This document shows, piece by piece, positions 59,569 to 64,000 of a DNA stretch of 64,000 nucleotides (position 1 is its first letter; every line of letters starts with the position of its first letter). The notes under the pieces were generated by a model, which was not told the DNA's origin, searched no databases, and worked only from the letters and a program-made list of their open reading frames with translations. The DNA is taken from NCBI GenBank assembly GCA_018894105.1, contig CM032133.1, forward strand, positions 21,280,501 through 21,344,500, in the 5' to 3' direction. The translations under genes and the position numbers were made by a program. This DNA comes from Jacaranda mimosifolia (taxonomy: Eukaryota; Streptophyta; Magnoliopsida; Lamiales; Bignoniaceae).

Positions 59569-62516
59569 TGTAACGCCCCCATTTGGCATCGTCCTTAGTT
59601 GAGGCACCACTCAATTCAGACTTAAATCTTAATCCATAAACAAGCAATAGGCCCAAAACATTTCAACTTAACTTATCAAAAGCAGCATAAATTTCAAACT
59701 TAATTAACACAACAAGCACTTAAAGACATTTCATGATTCAACTTCTTATATCTAACATAACATGTACAGACTTGAAGTCCTCCATATCAGTTTTGAAATA
59801 TCACATCGTCTCAAAACCAAAGTTAACATTCAAGAGAGCTCAATAACATACACAAGCAATTGTTCTATTACAAAAGTATTTCTCTAGCCCAATTTAGGAG
59901 TTCATATCTTTCACTTAAACCTGTCTGAGAAAGTTAAAGGAATATTTTTTTTTTGGGGAGAGAGGTAAGTCCAAAGACTTAGTGAGGGGTAAACATAAGA
60001 ACAATAATGGGGATCTATCAAGGAAGAATCAACCCAATAGATTGTCAAATAACATACAGTACATGAACGTATCAAGAAAACAGGTAATAACAAGTTTGGT
60101 AAACAAGCATTATCAAATTCAAAACTTCAAGTAGGTACTAGCTCGGTGTTGTGACTGTTGGCTTGAAAAGCCCAATATCATCTCAATTGACTCTGCTCGC
60201 GAGGAATGGTCTATCTCAACCGATCACAGTTCAGGAGAAAATACAGACTGCTCGTTTGGCTTGGACAACAGCCCAACCTAAATAAAGAAGCTACACCATC
60301 CTTATTGCTCCACGAGTAAGACACAAACAATTGGCGAACGGTCGAAAAAAAAAATTCCAAATATCATATGCTGTCCAACGAATCAGAACATGACAAGCAT
60401 ATCAAATTCTCCTTGTACCAGCCAGCCAGCCAGCCAACCAGTCAGTCAGGCAATCAATTAGCTAATCAGTTAGTCAATCAATCAAATCAATCAATGAATT
60501 AGTCAGTTAATCAATCAGACAATCAATCGATCAAACAGTCAATCAATCAGTTAGTCAATCGGTCAATTCAAATAACGGCTCGTCCTAAGCTTAACAGCTG
60601 GGGTCCACATAATGGCACGTCCCGAGCTCAATAGTTGGGATCTACATGACAAAATGGTAACAAGTACAAGATAATAACAAGTACAGTCTATGAACAAGTG
60701 TAGTAACAGATTACAATTGGGAGTTCAAGGCACTAGAACGGACAATAACAAGTCATATCAAAATACGATCAAGAAATAACCCTCACATGGGTGCAAGTAT
60801 CAGGTAACATATAAAAATTAAACATGCAAGCAAGAACAATCCAATATCAAGAATAAGTACTCAAACAAGTGTGATTTCAATCAATCAAGAGCAGTTCAGT
60901 ACAATCAAGTTGAACCCACACAGGGGTCATTCCACAAGAACATATAGATATAACAAGGCCAGAATGGCAGACCCTCACGGGGCATACAAAAATAAACACC
61001 TACGAGGTTAGACTCTCACCTCCGTAGTCCCAAAAAAGTTGTCACCGCCTACTGATCTATGTAACCCACTTCGTTGTCACCTAACCAAAATAATAAATCC
61101 ATAATTAAAATCCTTATTAATCTCCAACAATTACAATCTTGTCATTAATAGCCTAAATCACTAATCATCCACTTAATACGATAATTGTAGCGTTAGTCGA
61201 TACTATTGATACAAATGATGCTAATTAAGCCACTATAATAGACATAATCATAATTCACCTCGGTTCCATTAAAGAAATATAATTTAGTTCTTAATTACAT
61301 ACTAAACCTCATAATGCCATCCCAAATCAATAATAATAGTCCAATTATCTTAATTAACCCAATTCTTATCACTTAAGTCCCAAATCCATAAAATTAGGGT
61401 TTTCTTACTTATTAACCTTAATTAACCAAAGATGCCAAACAATTTAATATATCCGGGTCCACTAAGCACAAATGTTCCTCTATGCATGGACTATATGTAT
61501 ATATAATTCATACGTCATAATCTCATTCATGATATAATTCAAGGTTTGGAAAACTAATTAGTACAAAAGCCATAAAGCTTGAAATTCCTCTTCTTCCATT
61601 TACCCAAGATTCGACTATTGAGATGCCGGAATCACAAACCAAGACCACCGCTATGATCATCGCATCGAGGAGAAGATACTACCTCTCCATCACTGTTGCT
61701 GGAAATGCACAAAATCACCACTAGAAGGAGCGTTTCAGCTTAATAAACGCAACGCGACAACCAATTTTGAGTTTTGCTGTCGGGAAGGCTGTCAATTGAA
61801 GCTCCAAAATCTCAGCTCCACCTCACACCACTACTTCCATTATCCTCGTTCCTGCCATCGCTGCCACATCAAACTTCCAGGTAAGGATGTCAAAACCTTC
61901 CCCATGCTGAAAGCCACCAGGAACAGTGCCCAGAAATCTAGTTTAGCCCTTGCTCCGCCGTTGCCCGTCAACCTCTTATGTGTCAAGTTTCCAGTTTTAG
62001 AAATCCAATGGTCCCGTCGGCGAAATGGCTTGCATGGTATATTAGTGTGATGCTAGTGAAGAGGAGAAGAAGATAATTGGAGCAGTTTTGGGGAATAGGC
62101 TGCCGCTAGAGAATTCGCCGGAAATGGGGAAAAGTAGTCGCGATTGAAGAAGAAAGAAAAAGGGGTTAAAATGCAAAAATAAGATATTAGTAGGGGCTAA
62201 ATTTTAAATTTCTAAATTGGCCCCTGAAAGTTATAAACTCATTTAATTAAGTCCATCCGAGTTAGCCTTTCTTCAATTAAACTCCAAGATACAGTTAGTG
62301 CATAAGATTAGACCCTTTGACCTAAATTATTTACTATGCAACCCCTAAAGTTTTAGAATGTGATCCAATCAAGTTCCTAAAAATTACAAATTTATCCCTA
62401 AAACTTTCAAATTCTTACAATTAGGTCCTTTTTTTTTCGAGCCCTAAAATCCGACCAATCGATATCTTGATTTCTAAATCCTTATCTTTCAAAAATCAAA
62501 TTTTAGGGGTGTTACA
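59569..62516 (-). repeat. 3' LTR of a nested gypsy-type element (long LTR, ~2.95 kb)
   Basis: The stretch begins TGTAACGCCCCC and ends GGGTGTTACA on the plus strand, so both ends show the TGTAAC/GTTACA form of an LTR. On the minus strand, gag lies upstream, then this LTR. Just before it, the minus strand reads GGACCAAATTCTTTTAAGGG and GCGGAGTC, the usual purine-rich end of a gypsy internal region. It holds a tetranucleotide array (60418-60570) and no supported gene; the frame at 61796-62050 is a chance one. Its left side interrupts the host protease at 59568. Confidence 0.78.
60418..60570. repeat. Tetranucleotide microsatellite (CAGC/CAGT/CAAT-type units)
   Basis: A run of GCCAGCCAGCCAGCC passes into CAGTCAGTCAGG and then into repeated CAATCAATCA/AGTTAGTC units over about 150 bases inside the long LTR. 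It is an imperfect, multi-step tetranucleotide tract. No function is apparent. Confidence 0.8.
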
Positions 62517-64000
62517 GACTCCGCCCCTTAAAAGAATTTGGTCCCTAGATTTTCACTTGAGCTCTGGATGAACTTCGGTTAACACTGGTACCTATAACAT
62601 TTTGGTTTCTCGTTACCTCAATCACCTGTCATGTCAATACTTAAAATCCATTTCAGTTCTGATAGAGTGTGTGCTCTTATCTAAAAGACCATAAAACCAT
62701 TATAGCAACAAACAATTAACAACATCACAAGTTCATAGTTACATATTATTTACATTAAAAGAGTAGCCAAGTTCAAACTTAACATGCTACAAAGCAACTA
62801 AATACAGATTCACAAAAACTTAAACATACTAAGTATATACATAACTTGTATGCCTACTGTTCCTCAAACTCCGTTTGGGTTATGAAGCCAAAATATGCAG
62901 TGCCAGATTCTCTACTGACAGTTAAGAACATAGACAGAACCTTTTGCCACCTATTTTCTTTTTCCTTTTTTTACACCTAAGGTTGACCATTTGTTTCTAG
63001 TGTAGTCTCAGAAGAGATGTTGTTTGCTCCACCCTATACACCTTCCTAGTTTCTTCCAGCAGCTAAATTCATCATGATTGAAAGCTCTACAAAATCCACA
63101 TTTCATTCTTGGCGTCCCAGATTGGACCTTCAATCTCTTCCTATCAGACTCACTCTCCTTACTTGCAGTAATTTTTGGTTCAGAAACTTTTCCTCGCTTG
63201 CCCTTCTTTTCATCGGTAGATACTTCAAGGAGTTGTTGTTCTACGTGTAAGACCCTCGCTAAGACTTCTTCGAAGTTAAACTACTCGTAAGGCATGAGGA
63301 TTTGTTGTATCTCTGAACTTAATCCTTTAACAAATTTTTCAGTCTTATACTCTTTTTTCCTCCATATTTGCGGCCCATACCGCCACAACCTATTGAATCT
63401 TGCTTCATATTGCCACGTAGTCATATCTTCTTGGGGTAAGATTATCAAATTCTTGTTTTCGGGCATCTCTTACCTCTCGTGGGATGAATCTTTCCATAAA
63501 TTCCCACATCAAATTATCCCAGGTACGAAGGACTTTCTTATAGTCCTATTGTTAACTTATCAAAGTCTGCCATTGACCTGCAGCTCCTTCTAACAGACGA
63601 ACAACAGACATAAGTTTGAGGTCATTCGGGTAATCTATCATTTGAAAGATATCTTTGATCTCCCTTATCCAAGCTTTGGCTTTTTGGTGGCTCGATTCAC
63701 CCATAAACGTTAGGGGTGGAACCTAAGGAGATGTGCACAAGTTCCAAATTCTGAAGACTCTTCGTTTCTCTTGCGGCTATCTACCTGACCTTGTTGCTGA
63801 TGTAATTGTAGAAATTGCTGTTGCATTGCACTCCTCTGCTTTATAACTTTTCCATTTGCGGTTGAATGTATCTGTAATTCTCGTGTCCTTTCTGCAACAT
63901 TTATTGGGCATATCCATTCGGAGGTATCCTCTTCTAGATTTTCTTGACTAGGAGAATATGTTGGGATAAGCTTTGGTGACGCCATCACTCTTATCGATTC
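62517..64000 (-). mobile_element. Internal part of the nested gypsy-type element: gag without pol (TR-GAG-like)
   Basis: On the minus strand from the window edge: gag N-terminus (63988-63710, MMASPKLIPTYSPSQE), a Retrotrans_gag core (63466-63281, DMTTWQYEARFNRLWRYGP and FVKGLSSEIQQILMPYE) and a zinc knuckle CGFCRAFNHDEFSC near 63110-63060. After that, only about 500 bases of non-coding sequence precede the LTR at 62516, with no protease, reverse transcriptase or integrase motifs. This is the layout of gag-only non-autonomous elements. Stops break the gag. The 5' LTR lies outside the window. Confidence 0.72.

Noticed and set aside
61796..62050. Plus-strand frame of 84 residues in the long LTR
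   Set aside because: It lies inside an LTR, has no known domain, and shows no splice or start support.
1..64000. CRISPR arrays or bacterial-type operons
   Set aside because: The tandem arrays found have no spacer-repeat structure, and all genes are split or isolated as in plant nuclear DNA.

Overview
This window reads as nuclear DNA of a flowering plant, most likely a eudicot. It is AT-rich, its genes are split by GT-AG introns, and long gene-poor stretches are filled with plant-type retrotransposons, long-TIR DNA elements and MITEs. The species cannot be named from sequence alone. I see no CRISPR array, no operon-like layout and no confident tRNA or rRNA gene.

Four intact protein-coding genes are supported, all on the minus strand. 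(1) An armadillo-repeat protein without a U-box, two exons, 2751-6060. (2) A jojoba-type wax ester synthase / long-chain-alcohol O-acyltransferase of the MBOAT class, one exon, 18376-19467. (3) A class I RHD6/RSL1-type bHLH transcription factor, five exons all in phase 0, 48391-49757. (4) A protein with two N-terminal double-stranded-RNA-binding domains (DRB family), four exons, 53469-56112. Every splice junction given was read from the sequence and keeps the frame. The genes have no evident functional link to each other.

The rest is a layered repeat landscape. Left part: an 89-bp tandem array (1-475), then a long-TIR element (6733-9543) carrying a nested MITE and a nested hAT element with a perfect 8-bp target duplication. 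Next come two nested solo LTRs, each with a perfect 5-bp target duplication (12971-14296 and 13541-14217), a Mutator-like long-TIR element (14354-16930), and, past the wax synthase gene, a second one with a GC-rich core (20001-21137). Middle part: an 88-bp diverged tandem array (22981-23670), a near-complete but decayed LINE (about 26300-32310), and a minus-strand Ty1/copia element joined to a second truncated copy through a shared LTR (34214-42065). Right part: a third Mutator-like element (43293-44583) and several MITEs around the bHLH gene. At the right edge a Ty3/gypsy element starts at 56697 and is interrupted inside its protease region by another gypsy-type element (59569 to beyond 64000). 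That second element has a long LTR and a gag but appears to lack pol.

I found no convincing undescribed molecular system. The best leads are the nested insertions with readable target duplications, the pol-less gag element, the long-TIR elements with GC islands, and the unusual C-terminus of the DRB protein.
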